Position numbers and translations under genes: made by a program. A stretch of 64,000 bases of DNA. It comes from Diplonema japonicum. Its lineage: Eukaryota > Euglenozoa > Diplonemea > Diplonemida > Diplonemidae. The notes below the pieces were generated by a model, which saw only the letters and a program-made list of their open reading frames with translations, was not told where the DNA came from and made no database searches. Every line of letters begins with the position of its first letter. Position 1 is the stretch's first letter. The stretch is taken from NCBI GenBank assembly GCA_964019335.1, contig OZ025683.1, forward strand, positions 186,001 through 250,000, read 5' to 3'. Shown in pieces: positions 41,247 to 51,000 of this stretch.

Positions 41247-41519
41247 ATGGGGATTGAAAAGGTAGTCCTGTACGGGTGCAAATCGTGCCTCAACTGCTGG
41301 ACCATGTCCCTGGCGCTCCGGTGGCACAAGGTGCCCCATACTTGGTTGGACATCAACCAGAAACTTCACGGGGACTATGTGAACACCCTGCTGGACCGGA
41401 ACAACGTGGAGGAAGAAAACATCAACCTGCCGGTGATTGCGAAAGACGGCAAAGTGTGGTGCAATGTCGGAGGACCCTTGGAACACAGTGAAGTGGCGAA
41501 GAAAATAAAGGACGCGTGA
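41247..41519 (+). CDS. Small thioredoxin/glutaredoxin-fold protein
   Basis: 90 aa, single exon. EKVVLYGCKSCLNCWTMSLAL near the N terminus is a beta strand followed by a Cys-rich loop (C-K-S-C-L-N-C) at the start of a helix. WLDINQ forms the next strand, and NLPVIAKDG carries the cis-proline position typical of glutaredoxin-like folds. The redox motif is unusual: three cysteines spaced C-x2-C-x2-C instead of a single CxxC. It could act in thiol-disulfide exchange or bind metal. The start at 41247 was chosen over 41163 because the upstream part is pyrimidine-rich leader and the A tract sits at 41242-41247. Confidence 0.65.
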   Translation: MGIEKVVLYGCKSCLNCWTMSLALRWHKVPHTWLDINQKLHGDYVNTLLDRNNVEEENINLPVIAKDGKVWCNVGGPLEHSEVAKKIKDA

Positions 41520-41598
41520 CGTTTTTTTTTTTTTTTTTTTTTTTTTTCCCGTTCAAAAAAAAAAAAAAAAGCAAAAAAAAAAAAAGAAAAAAAAAAAG

Positions 41599-42207
41599 AT
41601 GAATTTAAATGACGCCATTTGGCACCTCAAAGAGGAGAATCGCAAGTTGCAGTCCGGGATAGAAAATGTCATGCGCTATGCGGAGATGCCTACAGAAGAA
41701 GAGCAGGAAGTCGAACGAGTTCTGATCAGCTTAGACAGTGAGGTGAATATTTTACAAGAAGAAAAACGTGCGATGCTCTCACGTGTGGAAGAAGAGCAAG
41801 GGTACGGACGAGAAGTAAACGAAGATAGCGTTCGACTGGAAGTGGAGGTGGAGGGAAGCAACGAGGTACTACAAGGGCTGCACGCTCAAGAGCAGGCAAT
41901 GTTGGCACAGGTGAATGCAACAGAAGATAATATTTTAGATTACAACAAAACTGCGGAAGCGAGAAGAGAACACCTCCTGCTTGAACACCGGGAGCTCCTT
42001 GACAGCATTCCCACAATGCAGGCCCATCTCGCCAGGCTGCAGCAGCAGCACGAGCTGTTCCTCACACCTCATCAATCCCTGCAAAACACCTTAGATTCTC
42101 TCCTAACGTCTGCCCACAGTGACACTGTCCCTCTCCCTGCGTATACCGCACTTCAAGATCAGTGCAACGAACTGCATTCAAAGCTTTCAGGTTTAGTTGC
42201 CCAGTGA
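41599..42207 (+). CDS. Coiled-coil protein of unknown function
   Basis: 202 aa, single exon, start right after an A tract. Nearly the whole protein is predicted alpha-helical coiled coil (LKEENRKLQSGIENVM; EEEQEVERVLISLDSEVNILQEEKRAML; LQQQHELFL). No other domain. It could be a flagellar, basal-body or other cytoskeletal component; the family is not recognised. Confidence 0.6.
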   Translation: MNLNDAIWHLKEENRKLQSGIENVMRYAEMPTEEEQEVERVLISLDSEVNILQEEKRAMLSRVEEEQGYGREVNEDSVRLEVEVEGSNEVLQGLHAQEQAMLAQVNATEDNILDYNKTAEARREHLLLEHRELLDSIPTMQAHLARLQQQHELFLTPHQSLQNTLDSLLTSAHSDTVPLPAYTALQDQCNELHSKLSGLVAQ

Positions 42208-42324
42208 TATTGTTTACATAATACTAGATTTGTATTTATTTATTTGCTGTTTTTGTTTTTGTTTCGTCTTTGATATCTCCAGGTCCGAGTTTATTAAAGG
42301 AAGGAGAAAAAAAAAAAGAAAAAA

Positions 42325-42782
42325 ATGCCCAAGCAGGCCAAGACCCAGCAGAAGACCAAGGTGGTGGACTCCCGTCACAAGAGGGCCGCCGAGGGCAAGC
42401 TGATCTACAAAATCGACTGCTCCATCCCCTGCACCGACAGCCTGTTCACCCCTGAGCTCATGGACAGCTTCGTTGCGTACCTCACCGCCAGCCTGAAGAT
42501 CAACGGCAAGACCGGTCAGCTCGGTGACAAGGTGAAGATCGCCAAGGACGACAAGGCCGTCAACGTGTCCGTCTTCAAGGTGTGAAAAAATCAAAGATCC
42601 AGGAAAAATAAATCTTTTAAAAAAAAAAGGTTCTGTTCGCCAAGAGGTACCTCAAGTTCCTCACCAGGAAGTTCCTGAAGAAGGAGAAGTTGAGGGACTA
42701 CATCCGCCCTGTGTCCACTGGCAAGCACGACTACCAGCTCAGGTACTACAACATCCACCTTGACGAGGAGGCCGAGGAATGA
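42325..42782 (+). CDS. RPL22: 60S ribosomal protein eL22, copy 1
   Basis: Two exons, 42325-42579 and 42630-42782; 135 aa. The eL22 fold is clear: YKIDCSIPCTDSLFTPELM, then ASLKINGKTGQLGDKVKI, and the C-terminal KRYLKFLTRKFLKKEKLRD and YQLRYYNIHLDEEAEE. It binds 28S rRNA on the exit side of the 60S subunit. The intron (42580-42629, GTGTG donor, A-run AAAAG acceptor) falls after VFK, and exon 2 begins VLFAKRY. An almost identical copy follows 183 nt downstream. Codon use is strongly GC-ending, as expected for a highly expressed gene. The A tract before the ATG is present here but absent in copy 2. Confidence 0.95.
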
Positions 42783-42964
42783 GCGTGACCTAGTGTGGAC
42801 CCTTCCCCCAACCCTTATCAGTTCATTCTGTGTCATTTTTTTTTTTTTTTTTTTTTGACGTGATTTTTGGGACGTGCTTTTATTACGTTGTCTTTTTGTG
42901 TTGTTGGTAAACGTCTCCTTGTGGGGTAGCTCATCACAGATTCTAGTTGCATATCTCATTCAAA

Positions 42965-43433
42965 ATGCCCAAGCAGGCCAAGACCCAGCAGAAGACCAAG
43001 GTGGTGGACTCCCGTCACAAGAGGGCCGCCGAGGGTAAGCTGATCTACAAAATCGACTGCTCCATCCCCTGCACCGACAGCCTGTTCACCCCTGAGCTCA
43101 TGGACAGCTTCGTTGCGTACCTCACCGCCAGCCTGAAGATCAACGGCAAGACCGGTCAGCTCGGTGACAAGGTGAAGATCGCCAAGGACGACAAGGCCGT
43201 CAACGTGTCCGTCTTCAAGGTGTGAAAAAAAAATCAAAAATCAAGGAAAAAAAAATCTTTTGAAAAAAAAAAAAAAAAAGGTTCTGTTCGCCAAGAGGTA
43301 CCTCAAGTTCCTCACCAGGAAGTTCCTGAAGAAGGAGAAGTTGAGGGACTACATCCGCCCTGTGTCCACTGGCAAGCACGACTACCAGCTCAGGTACTAC
43401 AACATCCACCTTGACGAGGAGGCCGAGGAATGA
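42965..43433 (+). CDS. RPL22: 60S ribosomal protein eL22, copy 2
   Basis: Two exons, 42965-43219 and 43281-43433, encoding exactly the same 135-aa protein as copy 1. The exons differ at a single silent site (GGC>GGT in the EGK codon), whereas the intron (43220-43280) differs in every homopolymer length and the leader is unrelated (TCATTCAAAATG instead of a long A tract). Tandem duplication with exon homogenisation by gene conversion or a recent origin explains this, and dosage is the likely benefit. A further in-frame ATG at 42947 is less likely to be the start because copy 1 lacks it. Confidence 0.95.
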
Positions 43434-43544
43434 GCGGATTAACGCACATCATTTTTTGAGTGAGTCAATATTTTTTTTCACCCCACCCTGTTTTTTTAAA
43501 AAAAAACCCCCCATCTTTAAAATATCCAAAGTGGTACACAAAAA

Positions 43545-44127
43545 ATGGGTGGTAAGTCAAGTAAACAGCAAGATCCATTGCCGGCGAGCGTTGCAAAGTG
43601 CGTGGGGAACAGCAGCTTGGGACCGGCGAATGACATTAACGAGAAAGATTTGATTTTGCTGAAAAGGTGCTTGCAAGAGGAAAGCCTGGCGGCAGGGGCG
43701 GCAGAGAAGCTACCGGATGGGTCGACAGCCGTCCACAAGGCTGTCGATAAGAACAGGAAAGATTTGTTGGTTGCCCTGCTCACCGCATCTGGGGTGTACG
43801 CCCCCCCTGCTGGGTTTGTAAATATGAAAAAGGCGGGGGGTTCAACGCCTCTTCATTGTGCCGCAGTTAAAGGTTACACTGAAATCGTGAAAACCCTGCT
43901 GGAGTACGGGGCAGATCCGACAGCTACAAACGATAATCAAAGGTCGCCCTTGGTATGTTTGAGGAGAAAAAAAAAAAAAAAAAGAAAAAAGAAAACAAAA
44001 AACACAGGAATTTTGCGAGTGTAACCTTGACATGTCTCATGACCCTGGAGGTGAGCTCAAACAGCGTGCCTTGGCAAAAGCTGAAATTCACAAAATAATA
44101 ACGCAAGCTGTAAAAGATTGGCAGTGA
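43545..44127 (+). CDS. Ankyrin-repeat protein, possibly myristoylated
   Basis: Two exons, 43545-43952 and 44008-44127; 175 aa. The N terminus MGGKSSKQ fits an N-myristoylation site. Two to three ankyrin repeats follow: DGSTAVHKAVDKNRKDLLVALL and, clearest, GGSTPLHCAAVKGYTEIVKTLL with EYGADPTATND. The second exon adds a short helical tail (KQRALAKAEIHKIITQAVKDW). Ankyrin repeats mediate protein binding; with a lipid anchor this would be a membrane-associated adaptor. Confidence 0.8.
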
Positions 44128-44699
44128 AATCAGGGGGGGGGGGGGGGGGGGGATGCAGGGGAAAATGATATTTCTTTTTCTCTTCTACCACCCCCCTTCT
44201 TTTTATAAACAAAAAATATTTTTTTTGCCTAATTATTAAAACATGTGGTGGGTGGTTGCTATCATAGATCCCCCTCATCGCAGGTGTCTTTTGTTGTTGT
44301 TGTTGTTGTTGTAGTTTGCCACTCCCCCGCTTCCCTCTTTCTCCTTCGAAAGGGGAAGAAGCAGAAACCCGTGGTTTGAAGAAAAAAAAAAAGGAAAGAA
44401 AAAAAGAAGAAGAAAAAAAAAAAAAGCCAACTACTGTTCGTCGATAGTGCAATATAACTTCATTTTTTTGGAGAAAAAAATATTATTATCCCCCCCCCCC
44501 CGTAACTTCACACAAATATTTTCCCCTTTTTTGTTTTCCCGGCTTATTGACACACAAAAGAGAAAAAAAAAAAAAAAGCGATTAAAGAAAAAAAGAATGA
44601 TGTTGATCTTCTTCCCCCCCCCCCTTTTTTTCCCCCTGTCCGACGAGAATTAAAAAAGAAAACAAAAAAATCAAGGTTCAAAAAAAAAAAAAAAAAAGA
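44128..44699. other. Intergenic, homopolymer-rich
   Basis: No gene seen. G run (44135-44152), a (GTT)n patch near 44292-44310, C runs and A runs up to the next start. Confidence 0.55.
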
Positions 44700-47600
44700 A
44701 TGGACGTCCACTTACACAGTTTATATCTATCCGGGTTTAAAAGTGTTTCAACACAAACACCATTGTATTTGGAATTATGCAAAGGTGTGAATGTTGTAAG
44801 CGGTGCGAATGGAGCAGGGAAGAGTAATGTGGTGGATGCGATTTTGTTTGGTTTAACCGCGCCTGAAAAGGACTTGAGGGTGAGCAAGATGCGTAGCTTG
44901 ATACACTGCAAGGGCGCCGTCGTTGACAAATGCGCGACAGTGGAGTTGGGTTTCAGCGTGAAGGGTGAAAAAACCATGCTGACAGCCAAAGTCTTCAACG
45001 ATTCAGATGAAAGAAGATTCAAGATACAAGGCCGAACACAAACAATCACGGAAGTCCGACACTGGGCAGGCACCACCCTCGGTATAAACATCTTATCCCC
45101 ATCGTTCGCCGTATTGCAAAACTCTGTTGTTTCATTTCTATTGAAATCTCCCAAGGAACTCGCATCGATTTTAACAACGGCAACAGGGACGTCTTTCCTC
45201 CGGACTGAACTGGCAAGCTTCAAAAGTTTTTATTCGAATGTTTGGCAATCTACACGTTCATCCTTCACTGCAGAGTTGTCTCTTTTAGAATCGAAGCGGA
45301 ACACAGTATCGGAAAGGGTGGGAAACCTGCGAAGAACCATGGAGGTCGCCAAGACACTCCACCAGATAGAACACGTTATCGCGAAACAAACAACAGCTAA
45401 GCTGTACCAGTCAGTTCAACGCGCAGAAACAAACATAATATCTGCCCGTAAAAATTTAGTAACAGCTACGGAAAACCACATCAGAATACAAGCGATTCTA
45501 GCAGACGGGAATGCACTTTACAAGAAGACCAACCAGAACTACAAGCAGCATACCAACACTGTCATGGCACCCATCATCGCGGCCATCACGCAGCTCAAGG
45601 AACAACTCGCCGATATCTCCGACAACGTTGAGTTCACAGAGGCAACGTTGCACCGGGTTGAAAACCTCAGCAAGGCGACAAAAACCACGCTTGGAGAGAA
45701 GGCGGCGCTCCTTGACGTGGAGCAGTCCAAGCTGCGCACCCTCCAAGACAAGGTGGGCATCCTGACCGCCAAAGGGACACCGCCCCTCCACGAGATACAA
45801 GCAAACCTCGACTCAGCCACAGCATTGTTCGACAAGTCACGCGGGGCAACAGCCGTTATCAAGGATAACGTTGTCAAACGCCAGAAGACCCTTCTTCAAA
45901 AGGAAGGAAAAACAGCCGTGCTTCGAACGGTCCCCAACCTTGAGAAGGAGCTTCAAAAGGTAACTGAGCAGAAAACGTCTCTAAGCAACGTATTGTACAC
46001 AGTACAAGGTCAGGCGGCTAAGGTCGCAGCGCAACTTGCGGCGTACCAACGGACCCACCCAAGGGTCGGGTTGGGCATCCTCCTCGATCATGTGAAGTTG
46101 AAGCAGACGTCCGCCGAATGGCTGCACGCGTTGAATACCTGCGGTGGGAAGTGGGGTGTTGAGGTCTGCAGTGATGTAGCCCAGGTCAGCACGCTGCTGG
46201 ACGTTGCTAAGCAGAAGCGCAAGCATGTCCGCGTCTGGTGTCTATCACAGCTGCCTGATGGATCCATATCGTTGGATAGGCTTGCCAAAGCACGCAGCTT
46301 GGGTGCTGTCCTTCCTTCCTCGCTCCTGGACTATCCACCACCCTTCCACAGAGCAGTTGAGAAGTTGTTTCCAAACACAGTCTTTTGCAAAACAACGGCA
46401 CAGGTGAAACCCATCCTCTCCCTGGGGCTCAGCGCCGTGACGCAAGACGGGACGGTGCACCACGCGGGGGGCACCAAGGTGACCGGTGGGTACATCGACA
46501 CCAGCACAAACCCCTTGACACTAGCAGAGTCACGCGAGAGGATAGCCGCACAAGAAGCAGATACCGCAAGAGATCTCAAAAATGTCCAAAAATTGTTCGA
46601 AGAAGCAAAGAACGACCTTTTCATGAGGAAGACAGCAGATGTAGAAGAAGCCCGTGCAAAGGCGGCACTGGAGGACGAGGAAGAGAACCTGCGTGAGGCG
46701 AAACAGCGAGAGGCAGAGAACCTCCGTACCGTGAAGTACTTGGAAATGCAGCAGCAGACCGCAAAAGGCGCAGGGTGCGAGGAAGACCTTGACGAGGTCC
46801 GGGCTAGGATCGCACAACACGAGCAAAATCTCATAGAGCTGAGAGCAGTGGCGTCGGTGTTGAGAAACAACAGCGAAGCTGACGAAGCGAACGTGCAGAA
46901 GGCGAAGGAGGAAGTTCTCAATCTCTCCGAGCAGAAGCACACACTGGACGAACAGCTTCGTTCAGAGGAAGAAAGATTCCGGTCTGCAGACGCAGCCGGC
47001 AAATTACTCCAAGAACAGCTCACACAGCTCAAGAAAGACCTCGAGACGTCCCACAAGGACCTGGACACTGCCACAGCGACCAAGAACGACCTTCAAAGCA
47101 CCGAAGCAACCCTGTGCGAGGAGATGGCTGCGGATGAAAAGGAGCTACACAACATAACGGACACAGCACTGAAGGCAGAAGCCATCGCCGAGTACGGAGA
47201 CATGGAACCATCTGTCTTGAACGACATGTTGATGGAGTCGAAAAAGCAGCGGACGCAGCTGATGGGTGAGAGAGAGGCTTTGATGACATGCAGTTCGGTA
47301 GACGACGTTGACACAGAAGGGTTGATCCAAACCTTGGAGGAGCTCGGAACAGTGGTAACGAAGAAAAGACATGAGATCACCCAAGCCACGAGATGGGTGG
47401 AGAGTCTGTGGCAGGCCGCCAACGACGCCACATTAGAAGCGAAGAATGCATCTGAAGATGAAAAAGCTTTGCAAAGCTGCAACAACGCCTTCAAACAGAA
47501 TCTTGAAAGAACATTGGGCTTCAAAGATGTCGAGCTACGCGTAGCACAGCCAGGTGCGCCCGTAGATGCTGGGCTGGAAGTATGGGTCGGAGGTGCACAG

Positions 47601-47924
47601 CTGTCTCTCTTCAGTGGAGGGCAGAAGACCATTATTGCCCTTTCCTTCCTCCTCGCGGTGTCGGCGTATCATGCTGCGCCCTTCTACCTTCTGGATGAAG
47701 TGGACGCTGCGCTTGACGAATCCAACCAAACGATGATTGCCTCGCTCGTGACCTCGGCCCTGTCCGACCGTCAGGTTGTTTGCATCACGCACCACCCTGC
47801 GTTCCGGAGAAAGGCTCAAAAGATCCTCCACCTCCAAAACAGAGGCGAGGGCACGGTGCTCATCAGAACGTCAATCGTTCCTCAGGGAGGGGCATCCGAT
47901 GCGAAAAAACCCAGGGCGGGCTGA
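44700..47924 (+). CDS. Divergent SMC-family ATPase
   Basis: 1,074 aa, single exon. Structural maintenance of chromosomes proteins form ATP-driven DNA-loop clamps. Walker A GANGAGKSN (35-43) follows LSGFKS, a Q-loop-like VLQNSVVSFLLKSPKELASIL lies near 140, long coiled coils flank a hinge at ~455-590 (LGILLDHVKLKQTSAEWLHAL), and the C-terminal lobe carries the signature FSGGQKT (about 968) and Walker B FYLLDEVDAALDE (about 993). It is shorter than typical SMC1-4 (about 1,150-1,300) and the Q-loop region is unusual. The C-lobe resembles SMC2 most, but I cannot place it. It lacks the SMC5/6 features. An A tract precedes the ATG. Confidence 0.88.
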   Translation: MDVHLHSLYLSGFKSVSTQTPLYLELCKGVNVVSGANGAGKSNVVDAILFGLTAPEKDLRVSKMRSLIHCKGAVVDKCATVELGFSVKGEKTMLTAKVFNDSDERRFKIQGRTQTITEVRHWAGTTLGINILSPSFAVLQNSVVSFLLKSPKELASILTTATGTSFLRTELASFKSFYSNVWQSTRSSFTAELSLLESKRNTVSERVGNLRRTMEVAKTLHQIEHVIAKQTTAKLYQSVQRAETNIISARKNLVTATENHIRIQAILADGNALYKKTNQNYKQHTNTVMAPIIAAITQLKEQLADISDNVEFTEATLHRVENLSKATKTTLGEKAALLDVEQSKLRTLQDKVGILTAKGTPPLHEIQANLDSATALFDKSRGATAVIKDNVVKRQKTLLQKEGKTAVLRTVPNLEKELQKVTEQKTSLSNVLYTVQGQAAKVAAQLAAYQRTHPRVGLGILLDHVKLKQTSAEWLHALNTCGGKWGVEVCSDVAQVSTLLDVAKQKRKHVRVWCLSQLPDGSISLDRLAKARSLGAVLPSSLLDYPPPFHRAVEKLFPNTVFCKTTAQVKPILSLGLSAVTQDGTVHHAGGTKVTGGYIDTSTNPLTLAESRERIAAQEADTARDLKNVQKLFEEAKNDLFMRKTADVEEARAKAALEDEEENLREAKQREAENLRTVKYLEMQQQTAKGAGCEEDLDEVRARIAQHEQNLIELRAVASVLRNNSEADEANVQKAKEEVLNLSEQKHTLDEQLRSEEERFRSADAAGKLLQEQLTQLKKDLETSHKDLDTATATKNDLQSTEATLCEEMAADEKELHNITDTALKAEAIAEYGDMEPSVLNDMLMESKKQRTQLMGEREALMTCSSVDDVDTEGLIQTLEELGTVVTKKRHEITQATRWVESLWQAANDATLEAKNASEDEKALQSCNNAFKQNLERTLGFKDVELRVAQPGAPVDAGLEVWVGGAQLSLFSGGQKTIIALSFLLAVSAYHAAPFYLLDEVDAALDESNQTMIASLVTSALSDRQVVCITHHPAFRRKAQKILHLQNRGEGTVLIRTSIVPQGGASDAKKPRAG

Positions 47925-48087
47925 GGGTCAGGGCTTTCGCCCCGCCTGCTTACACCAATCTCTCATTTTATTTGGAAACAAAAAAAAAAAAAAAAAAAAA
48001 GATCTACTGCTGTTGTAAAATCTTTAAAAGGACACATTCACAAAAAAAAAATATGAAATTCGGCTAAGAAAGAAAAAAAAATAAAAG

Positions 48088-51000
48088 ATGGTTCTGACTC
48101 ATTTACATGCGATCGACACGGACATGGAGCTGCAGCAGCTCCACAAGGGAATATTGGACAAAGTGGAGGGGGAGTTTTGCAAAAAAGTCGGCGGGGTGGT
48201 AGAGGGTGTGGACGAAGGCGTCGAAATGGACGGATGCAGACCCGTTGAGGTGAAGGGCATCATCGTGGGCATCGACGAGTACGAGTGGGGTTACACACCT
48301 CTATCAGGGTGCGTGAGGGACGGGAAGCTGTTCAGAGAAAGCCTAGAACTGTACGTAAACAAGCAAAAATGCATGATGAGACTCGGAGACTGCGTGGAAC
48401 TGTACAACCACGAAGCGACCTTCGAGAACATCGAAAAAACACTCGTAAGGCTTGATTCAGAATCGAAAAAGGACACCGCCACCGTCCTGTTCTGGGCAGG
48501 ACGAGGACGCACCCTTCGCACGCTTAATACAGGATTTGAAGAAGACTCACTGATACCCTTTAACTCAGGTGTTGATTTCGCCACAAAGGACATCACGCTG
48601 ACCGATCTAACAGCATGGGGGGATCGAAACCAAGGGACAGTATACTTCGTAATCGACAGTGGGTTTGGGTTTAAAAACACGGAGCGAGGCGAAGCATGTG
48701 GCGTGGCATTGAGATACCCCATCCTGTCTCACCGAATCACAGGGCTTGCCTCACATACTGCAAAACCATTGAACCACAAACCAAACCAACATTGGTTCGT
48801 CAGCAACGATGGTGTCGATGGGCTCACGACACCGTTATTCTGCGCGTTGTTGCAGGCTTTGAAGCTAGCACCTTCAACATCGGCGTTTTTGGCAGCGTTG
48901 CAAGGAAGGCTTACACCGCAACCAACATGCTGCGGGTTTCTTTCGCAGACTTACCTGTTCTCATCGAAATGTATATGTACATCGGAGTCGAAGAAATGGC
49001 AGGTTCCGTTTTGCGATGCTGTGGCGAACTTGGAATCTACGTATAAGGCGCTGTTGAAGGCGCACCCGAACACGTCAAAGTTGAAGTGTTATGCGAGCGT
49101 TGTTGTGATGAAAAATTGGTGCGTGTCGTCCGTGCACAGCTTCTCGCTTAGAAGCGTGTTCCCATCCGCGGAATTCGTTTTAAAACCCGGTTCCAACATG
49201 CGGTTGCTGGACCCGGCAACAGGGATGTTCACAACGAACGCGATACATACCTCGTTCGACAGTCAGGTTTGGATAGGGTGTATTGTCGACTCACCGGGTC
49301 AAACGAGTTTTGAGATGCAAGCTGAATGTTGCAACATTACGATATCAGTGAGCGCGCATTCGAAAGAGGACTTCATGGCGTTGCCCGAAGCGGTGCGCAA
49401 CCTTCCCGGGTCTGTTCAGTTCGCAGAGGTTGAGCATTGTAAGGAAATTCAAACGTTATCAAAACCGCAGACGCCGTGCGGAACGGAGTTTATAACCGTT
49501 CACGGGACAGACCGTTCTGTGAACCTCCCTGTCAACAGGTCTGGCGGGTGCAACCTTTCAGACATCAAAAAAATTCTGGGTGTTGATGAATGCGAATTTC
49601 AAGATCAAAACGGTCGTGTTGTTACTAATTTCGTGAAGGGGAGGACATATTGCGTCGCAGGGCAAGAGTTGTACAAGGAAGCGTCAGATCGCATTCCGGA
49701 AATGCTTCAAAAGGGTATTTCGTACCAACGAAAACTCTGGGCGAAGCATTTCAGCAGCTTGCTGGACCCTCTCGCAACGGAGATCCCGAACTCGTGGTCC
49801 ATCGGAGGGAACGAGAGGAGGGAACAACAAGCAAACGATATCTGTATTGTAATGGCCCCATGCGCGTGCAGCGCACATGAAGATGTGTTGAAATGCTCAG
49901 CGGCGTTTAAAAACGTGGTAGTTCTAAACGAAACAGAATGCGTCGAAGCTTGCGTCCACCTGGTCCTCGGTGTTCTGCACTCTGCCTTTCGAAACTCAAG
50001 GAAGGATTTTACAATATGGTTCCACTTCTCCGGGCATTCCGCGTTAATTAACAACACAACGCATATATTGTACCTCTACGACACTCTGTACGGGAAGCGG
50101 TCTGAGGCGGTCGACGTGGCCATCTTCCACCAGCTTGCACAGTCGCTTCCGAAAAATATTAGAGTCGTCTTAGTTCTCGATACCTCTCGAAGTGAGGCCA
50201 AATCGAAAAAAATCGTCCCGAAAACGTTCGAGCTTCCTGTCAAGAATGGTCATGGCGAGCTGCAGACAATCTTCGCTTGCAGAAAAGGACAGCACGCGTG
50301 GACAAAAGGTCCGTGCGGAGCGATGTCGCATATTTTATATGATTCGAGGTTTTGGAAGAATTCCTGGCGGCTTTCAATGGTTGAGAACCGGCTTTCACTT
50401 TCGCAGATTTTCAGTTCTTGCAGTGTGCTTGTTAGCAATTCAATGTGGGGGAAAGAGTCGCGAAGACAGTTTCCCGAACCAAAAGGACGTGGCATCGGCG
50501 AGGCCCTCCTTGGTACCCCATGCGCGGGGAGTGAAACCCACATTTTGAAATCCCGTAAAAATTTCGTGCCGTACTATGATTCCGGGCATTTTTACATACC
50601 AGGAGGGCTGCTTCACGGGGTAAGAGCGTTTGAGATATTCGACATTAGCCTGCCGTCCGGTCGAACCGGCGACGACGTACCCTACGAAATCGTCGTTTTC
50701 GAACCGAAGCCAGCGATGTCAGTCGCAAAGCTGCGGATTAAAAAGGACAGTCTTCACGAATTGAAGACACCGCTGAAAACATCGGAGCTTTTAGGGGTGT
50801 ACGCCATGGGGAGGGACACCACGGTATCCCTCGCAGGAAACCCGACAAATAACCGAACACATTTCTTCGGAACGAAGAATGTAGTTCACACAAAAGCGTG
50901 GGACCGCGTTCCCAAAATGTTGAAACAAGAAGTGTACTTTGGTTCGAAGAACATTGAAGCGTTGAAAGAAACTGCTGAAAGGTACGTCAAATACACAGAC

